From: Buxus sempervirens
Taxonomy: Eukaryota > Streptophyta > Magnoliopsida > Buxales > Buxaceae
Direction: 5' to 3'
DNA length: 64,000 bases
NCBI GenBank assembly: GCA_947561395.2
Contig: OX387182.1
Span: forward strand, 2,986,001 to 3,050,000
In this document: piece after piece, positions 12,783-23,752 of the stretch
Position numbering within the stretch: the first letter of the stretch is position 1
Layout of the letters: each line of letters starts with the position of its first letter
The notes under the pieces: generated by a model
The model's database searches: none
The model's input: the letters and a program-made list of their open reading frames with translations, nothing else
What the model was told of the DNA's origin: nothing
Made by a program: the position numbers and the translations under genes

Positions 12783-13820
12783 GCTAATGAGGCCGAAGAC
12801 ACCGCTCTTAGGGAATTAACAATTTTGTAGGAGTACAACTACTAATAAGGTAATTAATTGAACCATTCACGGGATTCGTCGGCTTAAGAATCAAGGATAA
12901 TGTCCCAAAATCTCTTAAATGGTAAAGATTCGACATTGAATGAATCCCATTTATTAGAGCATCAATACAAAAGATTAGACCATTGTGATTCATCTTATTT
13001 TTACAGTCAATTTTCAAAATGTCAACGTCAACTTTTTTAGAAACTTCTATTATCTAAAGGAACATGATGAAATAAATGGTTAATATCATTTGAGCAAGCT
13101 AATGGTTCTTTCAATGTGGGTTGATCAAACTAAGGTTGCTTAATGGGCTGGTCGACACGGCACAGGTACGTTTATCCCGTGCCTGGCCCATAACCCAATA
13201 CCTCAAGCACGACCTAGTCCATGACACGACTAAGCCTGGGTCGTGGCACGTGGGCTAGTGGGTCGACCACGGGCCGCATAATAAATGTATTAAAAAATTC
13301 AGAAAAAGAGAAAAAAGGGAAAAAAATAAATAATTCTAAAATTAAAAAAATTATATTTATTATTCATACACATTTTTTTACATATATTAGGATACAAAAT
13401 TTTCCAAAATTGTAAAAAAAAGGTAAAAAAAGCAAAAAACCTATTCTTTTTAATGAAAAGCACGCAAGCCAGCATGTGGGTCGAAGCGTACCATGCCGTT
13501 CGCGTGCTTCCCGGGCCATCATGCCTGGCGGGCCATGCCTTAATGGGTCTAGTACCCTAGGCACGGCATGGCCCACTAATAGGTGCTAGGCCTATCACGG
13601 GGCATGTCAGGCATGGGCATACTTCAAGCGTGTTGGGCCATGCCATGCCTATGTTGGTCCCGCTCGATAAGCAACCCTAGATCAAACCAATGATTTACAA
13701 TAGAGAAGATCTTTAGCACCCAAATTGTAAGCAAGATCTTTAGCTACCATTAGTTTAAATTTAAACAAAAAAAATGTAGTAAAGTTATAATTAGTTCATG
13801 GTTTTGCTTTTATTTTGATA
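12783..13820 (+). repeat. Dispersed repeat, copy A, interrupted by an hAT
   Basis: Blocks such as ACAACTACTAATAAG, GGCTTAAGAATC and CAATAGAGAAGAT occur in the same order at 17785-18115. Copy A is split by the hAT element at 13132-13679, and its right end meets a Helitron-like 5' terminus at 13821. The repeat has no reading frame and its family is unknown. Confidence 0.7.
13132..13679. mobile_element. Non-autonomous hAT transposon (548 bp)
   Basis: Terminal inverted repeats TAAGGTTGCTTA (left) and TAAGCAACCCTA (right) are bounded by an exact 8-bp target duplication, GATCAAAC, at 13124-13131 and 13680-13687; 8 bp is the hAT hallmark. The ends are rich in GGCC/CGTGCC subterminal motifs and the middle is AT-rich, with no transposase frame. 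The termini match those of the element at 32813-35072, so the two belong to one family. Confidence 0.93.
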
Positions 13821-13862
13821 TCTCTATATTATACTATTATAAAAAGAGAAGTTAGGAGATTC
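13821..13862 (+). mobile_element. Helitron-like 5' terminus
   Basis: TCTCTATATTATACTATTAT followed by AAAAAGAGAAG, preceded by A, is the typical start of plant Helitrons. No matching 3' hairpin plus CTAG end was found downstream, so this is a fragment or a truncated element. It begins exactly where the similarity between repeat copies A and B is interrupted. Confidence 0.45.
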
Positions 13863-14398
13863 TAGCTTGACATTTGGTTTTTCATTATGACTATATAAAA
13901 TTTAAAAAATTTTAATATCCCTTAACTACGGTACCCATAGTGCTTACACCTATTTGTATAGAATGCCCCTAAAAGATTTAGAAGAATATTAAATCCTTTT
14001 AAGTAATTATGCATATCTAAATTCCACGTGGGTATTTATGAGAAGGTTTTTAATATTACATGGAAACAAATAATTGAAACACTCAATTTTACCCCTAAAA
14101 TATTTTCCATATTTTACATCAAAACAAACGGAGTCAAATACTGGTTTTATTTTTCCTCGAAGCAAAATAACAACATTATACTTTCTTATTATTCTAAAAA
14201 CGGTGATGGCACCGTTTATCCTCAACTGCATAAGGGTCTGAAAACAGGAAATCATCTTATCGACAAACAAAAGGCTCCGGTTCGGGTCCCAGAAATCGAA
14301 CCATTTTTCGAACCTCCCGCGGACGAGTTTTGGTTTACGTGATTTGAAGTTCAAACTTTTCAAGCCTTTTACTTTTGCAATTAGGGTTTCTCACAGAG
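13863..14398. other. Upstream region of the acidic-protein gene
   Basis: AT-rich to about 14260, then more balanced up to the start codon at 14399. It includes the likely leader, ending AATTAGGGTTTCTCACAGAG. No clear TATA box was identified. Open frames on both strands here look like chance. Confidence 0.5.
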
Positions 14399-16541
14399 AT
14401 GTCTTCCATGGACAAAGGTACGCTGATATTTGGCTCTCGTTTTCTGTAACATTAACAGATGACCGAGCTTCCTTTGCAAGTTTGCGTAATAGTTTTTTTA
14501 TTTACCACTGTATGTATAATTGGATGCTTATTCCGTATAACTGAACACTCAATTAGCTGTTGGTAAGCTCGAACCAACCCTAGAGACAATTATGATACAA
14601 ACTACAGTTTTAGTTTATGTTATTATCAGAGGCCCTTCAATTTTTTGTTTTTTGGGTTGTGTTTTGTTCAGGCTGTGTCGAGAGGGGAAGGGGGAGAGGG
14701 ACGGTGGAGGTGTGCTATTGTTGTGTATGGAAAGGATCCGCCTTTTTGTGAAAAAATTGCTTATTGTTCAATCTTTGAGTTATATCAGTAAAGTTGTGGG
14801 ATGGTTGGTGTTCAATCGCTGTAGGGCTAGCCCAGTGCATGAGGCTCCCGCCACTGCATGGGGTTTGGGGAGGTTCTGATGTATTCAGCCTTAACCCCGC
14901 AAGCAGGGAGACTGTTTTTTGTGACTTGACCCCGCAACTTGAGGCCACAATGGGTGTTCAATCCTTGTAATATTTAATAAAGAAAAGAATTAACACTATA
15001 AATTCATGCTTTCTGATACGAATCTGTGTATGTTATGAGTCTTTATCCGCGTTTTTATGTTGAGGATCTAAAAGAGTATGGATGGCTTACATTGCCACAA
15101 TCAAACAAGGGATGCAAGGGGAATGTAGTGGGATTGGGACGTGTGGAGTACTATGAAGGATTCGCAGAGTTCTCCCAATGCTTCATCATCGGAAAATCCC
15201 AAATCACCTCCTTGATTTTGTGTTATTACTTGTTTACCAGAACACGGGGACTTGTTTTAGTGTGTGCACACCTGACATATCATTGCATCAAAGCAATTTG
15301 ATTCTGATTATTATGACTTAGGTGGAAATACAATTGTTAGGTTTGCTGGTAAGGATGCCATTTGTACCAAAGAGAATAGTCTCTGATTCATCATTTCCAA
15401 TTGCTAGGAGAGCCTTAAGTATGTGTTTTGAGTAGCTTGGATATCTCATATGCCTGTTGCCAGAAGTAGTAACTTCTTCTTGGAACAAGCCAAACACATG
15501 GTTCTCCCAGCCAATTATCTATGAATCAAGCCATCATTTTGTCTTATTCTGGCAAGTATTCTTCTTGAAGAAGGAATGTAGTAAGTGTTGAGTAAATTTC
15601 TTTACATAGAATAGGATATTGCCCTTCAAAACTGATCCATTTCCCATGCATATCACAGTCAGGGGCAGTGACACCTTTCTGCTGTTGCCCCTTTGCTATG
15701 TTACTAATTTTATGATGTTTCTTTTGTTCAATGGTTATCATCAACCTCTTTGATCATCATTTTTCCTTGAAATTTATTCCTCTGTACTAATTAATAAACT
15801 CCAATACCTTTTGTAGACATGGCTGTTGAAGATGATATGTGTCATGACCTTATTTCTAGCTCCATATACTCCAACGAGTTGGAAGACCAACTTTCCCCAG
15901 AAGATGTAGCATGGGTTGATTCCTGCCTGGTTGAAGGTCCTGAACTGTTGAACGGTGGTTGGGATGGTCTGAGAGATGCCTTGCTTGACATCCTTAGTCC
16001 TAAATCTTCTTCACAGAACAATTCTTCCGTTGCTGAAAACAAGAGTTTTAAAAATGGAGCTGATTCCGACCTTCTTGTGAATGAAGAGACAAGACTTGCG
16101 CAATCTTCAAGGGGAACAAACAATGGTCAAGTTCCTACCAATGATGAATCAGAATTGACATGTTTTCCGGGAGAAAATGAAAATAACTTTCCAATCACTG
16201 AGAAGACAGATACTGCTCAATTTCATATGTTCTTGCAAAACGGATATTTGTTGGATAAACATGATCAACAAGGAAATGGAGATAGTGAGGCAGGCACAGA
16301 TTTTGAGTCCACTTATGAGTTAGAGTCATTAAATGAGGATGTCTTCAGGATTTGGGATTTGGATATACCTGTGGAGGAAGATGAGCTTGTCCTAGAGTTG
16401 AACAAGGTGCTAGCTGAAAGTTCTCTTGAAGATAAACCATCGATGTCTGACAATTCGAGTGTGGGGGAATACTCCAACAAAGAGATGCTTGATCTCGTTG
16501 CAGGCATTTCAGGCTTGTCGTTGCATCAATCTTCTGGCTGA
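14399..16541 (+). CDS. Unrecognised acidic plant protein, 247 aa
   Basis: Two exons: 14399-14417 and 15817-16541, joined by a GT-AG intron of 1,399 bp. The first coding exon gives only MSSMDK plus one base; it splices in frame to an ATG-containing second exon, so the product begins MSSMDKDMAVEDD rather than MAVEDD. The protein is rich in Asp, Glu, Ser and Asn, with no membrane segment or signal peptide. The most structured-looking parts are near residues 28-60 (LSPEDVAWVDSCLV) and at the end (EMLDLVAGISGLSLHQSSG, a hydrophobic helix-like tail). I do not recognise a domain and assign no function. The frame is long, biased and well bounded, so it is probably real. The intron carries an AU-like SINE. 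Its stop faces the stop of the PPR gene 2.2 kb away. Confidence 0.7.
14818..14952 (-). mobile_element. AU-like SINE (135 bp) in an intron
   Basis: On the minus strand it shows a degenerate tRNA-like box B (GGGTCAAGTCAC), then ACAGTCTCCCTGCTTGCGGG and GCAGTGGCGGGAGCCTCATG, words characteristic of plant AU SINEs. It is flanked by an 11-bp direct repeat, GGTGTTCAATC, at 14807-14817 and 14953-14963, as expected for target-primed insertion. The 5' tRNA part looks shortened. It sits antisense inside the only intron of the 14399-16541 gene. Confidence 0.8.
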
Positions 16542-17784
16542 AAAATGTGATGTTAGAACCTTATGTATCTAATAGAATTTCGGGGTTTTCTGATATGGTT
16601 TCATTGTGTAAAATTTCAGCTCCTTTTATGTTTTTTCCTCACAATTTCACCCGTTTTGTGGCTCAAGAGCTGGAAATCTTTAGAATAGCAGAAGGCCTTC
16701 TTCAATCCAAGCCGAGTCTAAAAAGCCTGTCCTAAAATATCTGCAATATCAGTGCTCAGTAGCAATGTTATATGGACACCTTACAGAACCCCGGAAGTAT
16801 CTGTGTTTGACAAAACATGATATGTATGGGTATTTGATTTGTGTCGGATCTTTCCCCCTTTTTTTTTTTGGGTAAACCGGATCTTTCACATATTCTTTCG
16901 GACACGGATGCCCAAGGTCGAAGGGGAAAAAACAAATAATCAACAATAATGAATCAAAAAGAAAAATACGAACCAAAAACAGAAAAGAAAAAGGGAAAAA
17001 AGAAAGAGCTCGGCGGCTTCTGATCTACCTTACTTGATATTTATTTGGGAACTTTTCAGCCAAATCTTAGTTTCCATACCCAAAATTTGGATGCTTCTAG
17101 ACTTGAGTTCCTGTAAGTATTGGGTTTCAGGTGGATCCAACTCCGACACTCATACTTGAGTCCATGTATGATTTCTGCCAACTCCGATACTCATACTTGA
17201 GTCCATGTATGATTTCTCTTATGGTTTATTGTGAAAACTTCTTGACATTATTTTCATTAGATAACCTAAACATGATTTTTGTTAAAATCTTTCAATTTAT
17301 GATTTGAATCCGATGAGTAAAATCAAATCTCAATCTAAAAGTTATGAATCTTATGCTCGAATCCCCTTTACAAAACTCAGAAGGAATGAATTTGGATCCT
17401 ACAATACACAATTTGACAAAGGCTGTCAAAGCAAATGCTTTCTCACTCCTTTTCCATTGGTCATTTTTATTTTTCCAAGGAACTCAATATCTAGTTTATG
17501 GGGATTGTTCGTATCATTTTCTTAGGTCTTGTTGCACATCTTATACTTGTCTTGCTCTTTTTTCCTATGCTGGCATTGACGTATAGATTTTGGGTACATG
17601 TGGTTGAGAAGCAGATGGAAGCAACCTTAGCAAACCTCAATTCGGGTATGGTTCATTGAATTGAATCAAAGTCCCAGTTTAAGATAAACTGTACTCCATG
17701 CGATTTTATTGTTCAGCAAGGGGATGTACTTTTCAAGATTTTTGTCCAAGTCTATAAGCATTGATGCAAATGAAACTTTGTTGG
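16542..17784. repeat. Convergent spacer with a 41-bp tandem duplication (17137-17218)
   Basis: The first ~200 bp are the probable 3' UTR of the acidic-protein gene. At 17137 and 17178 the same 41-bp unit (CCAACTCCGAYACTCATACT...) occurs twice with one difference. The rest is AT-rich without recognisable genes. Confidence 0.8.
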
Positions 17785-18115
17785 TTTCCAAGCCAACGAG
17801 ACACTGATCTAAAGCAATAAAAATTTGTTAGCAATACAACTACTAATAAGAAATTAATTGAATCATCTAAGGGATCCTTAAGCTTAAGAATCCATGACAA
17901 GGGCCCTAAAATGTAAAATCAAACACCCAAAAAATCTCTTTAATGGTTAAGATTATCTGATCAAGTAATGATTGACTTTCCATGTAGCCTACAGTCTATC
18001 AAACCAATAATTGACAATAGAGAAGATTTCTAGCACGCTAGCTCCCTTTTGTGTTAATTTGAACACCAAAACTGCACTAGAGCTTCATTGTTTGGCTTTC
18101 ATTTTGATGTCTTTT
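17785..18115 (+). repeat. Dispersed repeat, copy B, uninterrupted
   Basis: Matches copy A at 12783-13820 in several ordered blocks. It reads TATCAAACCAATAATTGAC where copy A has its hAT insertion, and so preserves the pre-insertion arrangement. The remainder to the PPR stop at 18752 is non-coding and includes the PPR 3' UTR. Confidence 0.7.
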
Positions 18116-18751
18116 GAGTATTTGTAAGCAAGTTGTTTGATGTTACAAGCATGCTATAGTGTCTTATTCCTCATACCAACATAACTGCTCAAGGGTCTAA
18201 AAAGAGCAAACCATCTCTTTTGAACAAAATCATTTCATAAATCAAGAAACACCACCAATTGGGTTTTGAGAAATCTCTTTATTTTGACATGAAATTAAAT
18301 ATATCGACACGAAGCTCATTTTTCAGAACCAAAGCTACATTTTGAGAAAGAATTCACCTCAAAATTTTGTTTGACATTTAATAAACAGACCGGGACCAAA
18401 CACAACTCAAAACAATGCTTGGTCAAGGTTTCTGCCCCAGAAATAATGGCTTTTCCACAGCGTTGTATCCTCTGTCATCCTTTCCCTTGGTCTGTGGCAT
18501 TGACCATATCTCCACATTTGAGCTAATTCTACTACCATACTTCCACAGGTTTGTTACATTCAACAAGTCTGCACATCTGAGGTACTTCCAATGATGTTTC
18601 AAAATCAATTGTACAACTGATTAACAATGTGGCTTTTCTTAGTTGATTTTCATCTCTATATGCATCTGTAGTCAACTCCGATGGTGCAGTTTTGCCTGTT
18701 GATGCAAGCACTACTTGTTCAAGACGTGCTAGAGATTCATAAAGTCTCCAG

Positions 18752-20572
18752 TCACCAAAAATCCTTACAAGAGCAAGTTCCATCCACAAATTTGTGGAAA
18801 CGAACTCGATCTCTAACAATGATCTCCCGTTTGTATACTCTGCTGATAATCTTTGTCACCTCGTGGCAGTCTAAACAAACTCTTAGGTTCTTCACCACTC
18901 GAATCACTGCTGGCGCCTGCACTTTCAACAGCCCATAAGCAATGGCCAGCCGCTCGCTGTGCTCGCAAAGGGCGTCCTCTTTTTCTTCCTTCCCCACAGC
19001 ATGCAGGACAGCTGATGTCCATGGCTCATGCCCAGCACGACGTACCCTCTCTGTTACATCCATCAATACAGCCCTTATATCCTTTGCATCTGGGTGAGAC
19101 CATTTACCAGAGACAAACTCATGTATAAGTCCATCAACTTCTATTGAGCTACACCCTGGAGCCACCTTGACACCTTTCTCCTTCATTGTCTTCCTAACAT
19201 ATCTTACTTTCTCCCACTGTGCAGCTGATGCATACATGTTAGAGAGCAGGATATAATTCTCCGCTTTATGCGGCTCCAACTCAAGAAGCCTTTCAGCTAC
19301 AACCTCTCCTTTATCCACATTCCGACTGTTCTTGCACCCCATGAGTAACGTCCTCCAAATTACTGGGTTCGGCAAAAGAGGCATTGTTTCAACAAACGAG
19401 TATGCATCTTCGATAAGCCCCACTCGACACAGCAAATCAACCATACACCCATAATGCTCCATGGACGGTCCAATCTGCAGTTCAAACATCCTTTTCCAAT
19501 ATCTCCACCCATCTGAAACCAGCCCACTATGGGCACAGGCAGACAAAACACCGAGAAACGTTACATGATTAGGCTTCACCTGAAACAGGATTTTCAAATA
19601 CATATCTCATGAGAACAAGGAAATAATCATACTTAATTGTTTAATTTTTCAAATGATGTTTCTTCAATGCAACTCAAGCCGATAAAAAATGTCTAGATCA
19701 GAACAAACCTCGGCCTCTTGCATCCTTGAAAAGAACTCCAATGCATCTTCTGCAAGTCCATGAATTGCCAAACCCACTATCATTGAGCTCCAAGCTTTTG
19801 TATCCTTCACGGGCATCTGCTCAAACAATTCTCTCGCTTTCTCAATACACCCACACTTCGCATACATATTGACGAGTGCAGTACTGAGCTCAAGATCAAA
19901 CTTTATGTGCAGCTTATCAATATATGCATGAACCCATCTGCCTAAATCCAATGCACCGGATGCTGCACAAGCGGAAATCACACTAACCATCGTAACTTCG
20001 TCGGGATTAATCTCCTCTTTCTGCATTTCCCTAAACAAGCTCAAAGCCTCGTTAACCAACCCCATCCCAGCATACCCACTAATCATTGTACTCCAAGCAA
20101 CAACATTTCTCTCAGGAATTTCATCAAACGCTTGTCTAGCAAAACCAATCTCTTCACACTTCCCATAAAAATTAACCAATCCAGTTTGTACAAACGGGCT
20201 GGAATCAAAACCAGATCTTATAACACGGGAATGAACCTGCCAGCCTTCTCCAAAAGCAGAGATAATTGCACAGGCCTTGAGAACGAAAGCCAGGGTGAAG
20301 CTATTTGGGTTTGGGAAGCCGACTTGAACCATTCTCTTGAACAGAAAGAAAGGTTCTTTAGATGGTTTTTCAATCAGGGAACAACCCCTGATCATGGAAT
20401 TCCATGAAAATATATTGGGTGTTTGAATCTGAGAGAATATAGTTCGAGCATAATCAATGTCGCCGAAAGGCGAGAGAGCACAGAAGCCTATGATTTTGCT
20501 CATCGCATAGGATGAGGAAAAGAGAGGGGCCAGTGTGAGTAAACGAGCGTGGATTTGACGGAGGACTCTCAT
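18752..20572 (-). CDS. PLS-class PPR protein with C-terminal DYW-type deaminase domain
   Basis: Exons 20572-19709 and 19579-18752, separated by a 129-bp phase-0 GT-AG intron; 563 aa from the first ATG. Repeated units such as NIFSWNSMIRGC, NVVAWSTMISGYAGMG and KAWSSMIVGLAIHG are PPR repeats. They are followed by E motifs (VIWRTLLMGCK, ENYILLSNMYASA), PGCSSIEV and a DYW domain. The deaminase signatures are H495-x-E497 (HSERLAIAYGLL) and C523-LD-C526-H527. The last three residues are DFW instead of DYW. Such proteins act in mitochondria or plastids in C-to-U RNA editing; the target site cannot be read here. PPR-like sequence (LEEQERIALFVQKCPN) continues in frame upstream of the first ATG to 20632, where a stop occurs, so the true start is uncertain and no targeting peptide is visible. 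Confidence 0.93.
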
Positions 20573-20676
20573 GTTCGGACATTTTTGAACGAACAAAGCT
20601 ATGCGCTCTTGCTCTTCCAGCTTTCTTCTTCGTTACATAAAGGAAGGTTATGATTTGCCTCAAAACTCCTTGTTGC

Positions 20677-20808
20677 CTCCCTAAAACCTTCCAAAAATTT
20701 GTGGGGTTTAATACTTAAAGCTTCCAAAATTTTGTGGGGTTTAATAATTCAGTCTACTGCCTCCCTAAAACCTTCCAAAAGCTTGTGGAGTTTAACAATT
20801 CAGTCAGC
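20677..20808. repeat. Three imperfect ~42-bp tandem units upstream of the PPR gene
   Basis: Units begin near 20677, 20717 and 20761 and share CTTCCAAAAN(N)TTGTGG-GTTTAA; the middle one lacks the leading CCTCCCTAAAA. They lie about 50-180 bp upstream of the open PPR frame, in the likely promoter. Confidence 0.8.
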
Positions 20809-23640
20809 ACTGATCATATTAATAAATGTTATGCAAATTCTTTTAGGTGTTAATAGTCATATTTTTTTTTTATTACCACCAAAAAAAAAAAAATAGTCAT
20901 ATATTTTTAATATTTTTGAAGTCATTTATAAGAAAGCTGTCTAAAAGCAATTTTATTATATGATAAATATATTTTAAGATGTAAAATTAGTCGTGGTGTG
21001 CGCAAGCTGGCACGCATACCCCAAATTTCCAAAAAAAATTAGTATTTGAATTGTGAAGTGGGCTCAAGGAAAGAAAAATGGCTTTCACAAAATAAAGTAG
21101 CCAAGTCTCCCATTTGTGCATGTAGCCATTAGGAGGTGCTTGAACTCTTGAGCTCTCTCTTTGAGTATTCACTAAAACTGGGCCTACAGTGTTGTGGCTT
21201 TCAGTCCAGTCCAAATCTGTCCACACATGCTCCTCTACAGAGCCATTTATGGTCGATGCTCTAGTAAGAATCCATGATTTGTGAATGTACTGAATTGGTT
21301 TCATAGCCAGTGAAATCAGCATTTGAAACCGTTCAAAGGGAAAAGTTGGCATCTTTCGTCAGCAAGACCGAATTCTGAAAGCAACTTCTAAAAGACTGGT
21401 CATGGGGCATATGGTAGGCATTCTCTATTCTGGCCAAAATCATATTTTAGAGTCTAGGAAGAAGGTTTTGTTCAAGTTATCACAGAGATTAAAGAATCTG
21501 ATTCTATACTCCACCAGATAGTCAAAATCCCGTTTGGAGTTAGATTATGAGATCTTACTTGAGTTCTGGGTACCTTACATAAAATCCTTAAAAATCAAGA
21601 TTCTAGGATTCTAGCTAATATATTAATATCAATCTCAATAATGATGTCAACCAAATGAGATTTTAGATTCTAATCGCATAATCAGTTTCTAAAATCCACA
21701 ATATCCAAATAAGATTCTCGATTCTGAGACTTTCTGAAAATCATCAGTAAGGATTTGAATTTTCAAAATCAATATTACAAAATCCATAATCCATAATCTC
21801 CACCAAATGCCCCACCTAAGAACTACCTTACATTTATTTATGATTGTTGGGGGGATTAGGCCTCTTGGCACTACTAGTAGGAGTGCAAGCCCAATGGATT
21901 AGTCTTGGACCAAGATTGACAAATTTTATTCTAAACCTTCAGTGCCTAAGGGACTCATCAATTGGGATGCAACTTGCAAGCTTTCTCATGAGCAATCCTA
22001 TAAAGCTTGTGGTAGTTTTCTATGTTAACCTTGCTTTTCATTAATCCCTTGGCATTTTAGTAAGGTACTCTCAGCATAAACTTGTTCAACTGGCAATCAT
22101 AATAAGCATGAGGCATAGTCCTTGCTATGGAATCACAAACATAGGCTTGTATATGACAAGGATTCAATGGAGATTTCAAATCAAAATTACATTTTACTTT
22201 AGAAAAATGCTCATCTTTGTCAAGTCTAGCACAAGATAAGGCTGATTATCTAATCTCTTTACACCCCATACTCTAATGTCACTGGAGAATTCAAGGCCAA
22301 ACACTTGTAGCCATAGAAGTTTGACAAATTTCTTGATTCAAATGCCGTGAACCATCAATTGATCCCATATGTCGAAACAGCATTTACCGTCGAATAAACA
22401 CGTGGCGAATTCCATGAGTAAGCCATGTGTTCAAACATAATCTCTTATCCCCCAATGGGCATCTCTTTCTTCCCTTCTGGTTAGTTAGTTATTTCTGCAG
22501 CTCTTTTGACTATGATGAAAAGCAACAATCACATACATGAGCTAAGAAACAAGAGAAATAGAAAGAAACAAGGTATATCTGTCTCTCTCTATGGATTAAA
22601 AGAATAGAATAATGTGTGAGAGACATAAAAGTTATAACTGTATTATGTCACAAGATAGGCCAGGCCAACAGAGTTAAGAACCTAAGTTACAAACGACTCT
22701 TCTCCAAAACCCATCCCTCCCCTAATCCCAAACACACCACGCACGGCAAGTCTGGTCTCAAAGGCACACGCAAAATGCCATTTTCTTACCACAAACTTAC
22801 CTTCCTCTTTCTAACCCTAACAGGTAATCACTCAAAAAGGTGTGAGAGAAACCCTAACACAGTGTACCAAAGGCACCAACTCTTTGACTTTATGCACTCT
22901 CGATGGCTGTAATAATCCATGGCACATGCATGTATGGTTGGGTAATTATGTGGGGATGATGAATAACTGTCTTACGTGACACAATAGCCAGCCATCCATG
23001 GCCAAGAATAATGTTCATAAAGTTTGAATAAAATAATACCTCTTTGTAAATTAACCCACGTGGATAAATATTGAAACGTTAGCGTAGGCATGCATGCAAC
23101 CAAAATATGTGTATGTACACTACATGAATACATGTATATATGGAAGTCGTACTCATGCATGTGTGCATGTTTACATGATCAATATTACAGATAAGTTCCA
23201 TATAAAAAAATTTTAAAAAAAATCCATGGAAATATATGTTGAAAATGTTATAGATCAATCATAGACGTGAAATGTACTTGCATATATACACACACATGAA
23301 GAATATGTTATAAAAATATATATGGGGTTTTACAAAGGTATATTATGCTAATCTTGGTATTGTATATGTATGCACATATATATATATAGTAAAATATGTA
23401 TGCAGTCTACAGTACATACACGCATGTGCATGAGTTGGTGAACATTATTCAAGCATGTTGGAATGAGGAAATAAGGGAAAAGTTGGGCGACCGGCCAAGT
23501 GATCCTTTCGTCTCAATCTCTTGTACTTTAGTCCATACCTTCAGAAACATGGAGGCATACGCTGCCATATATTGAGTGGAAACCATTCTCCTTATCTATA
23601 TCTATACAGTGAAGCTGCCTAAAGCAAACCTCTCCTTTTC
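20809..23640. other. Divergent intergenic region, PPR to polygalacturonase
   Basis: AT-rich spacer of 2.8 kb. It contains many GATTCT/AGAATC words near 21480-21800, and TA and ATGCAT-rich runs near 23090-23420, including (TA)n at about 23378-23390. No gene, transposon end or long repeat could be supported. Confidence 0.6.
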
Positions 23641-23649
23641 TATAAATAT
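23641..23649 (+). promoter_or_regulatory. Probable TATA box of the polygalacturonase gene
   Basis: TATAAATAT lies 104 bp upstream of the start codon at 23753. With a plant TATA-to-start distance of about 30 bp this implies a leader of about 75 nt. Confidence 0.6.
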
Positions 23650-23752
23650 GTAAGGACATCATGACATGATTTCATTCCCATACCTCTTACATTCTAGCAA
23701 TCTTCCATTTCTTTTGGATTGTTTCTTCTGTCTCTTACACCTGAAGAATATA

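Noticed and set aside
14007-14363. 118-aa minus-strand and 104-aa plus-strand frames upstream of the acidic-protein gene
   Set aside because: They overlap each other and the likely leader, and lack recognisable motifs; chance frames.
21480-21800. Recurrent GATTCT/AGAATC words
   Set aside because: No fixed period or paired ends; treated as an old eroded repeat at most.
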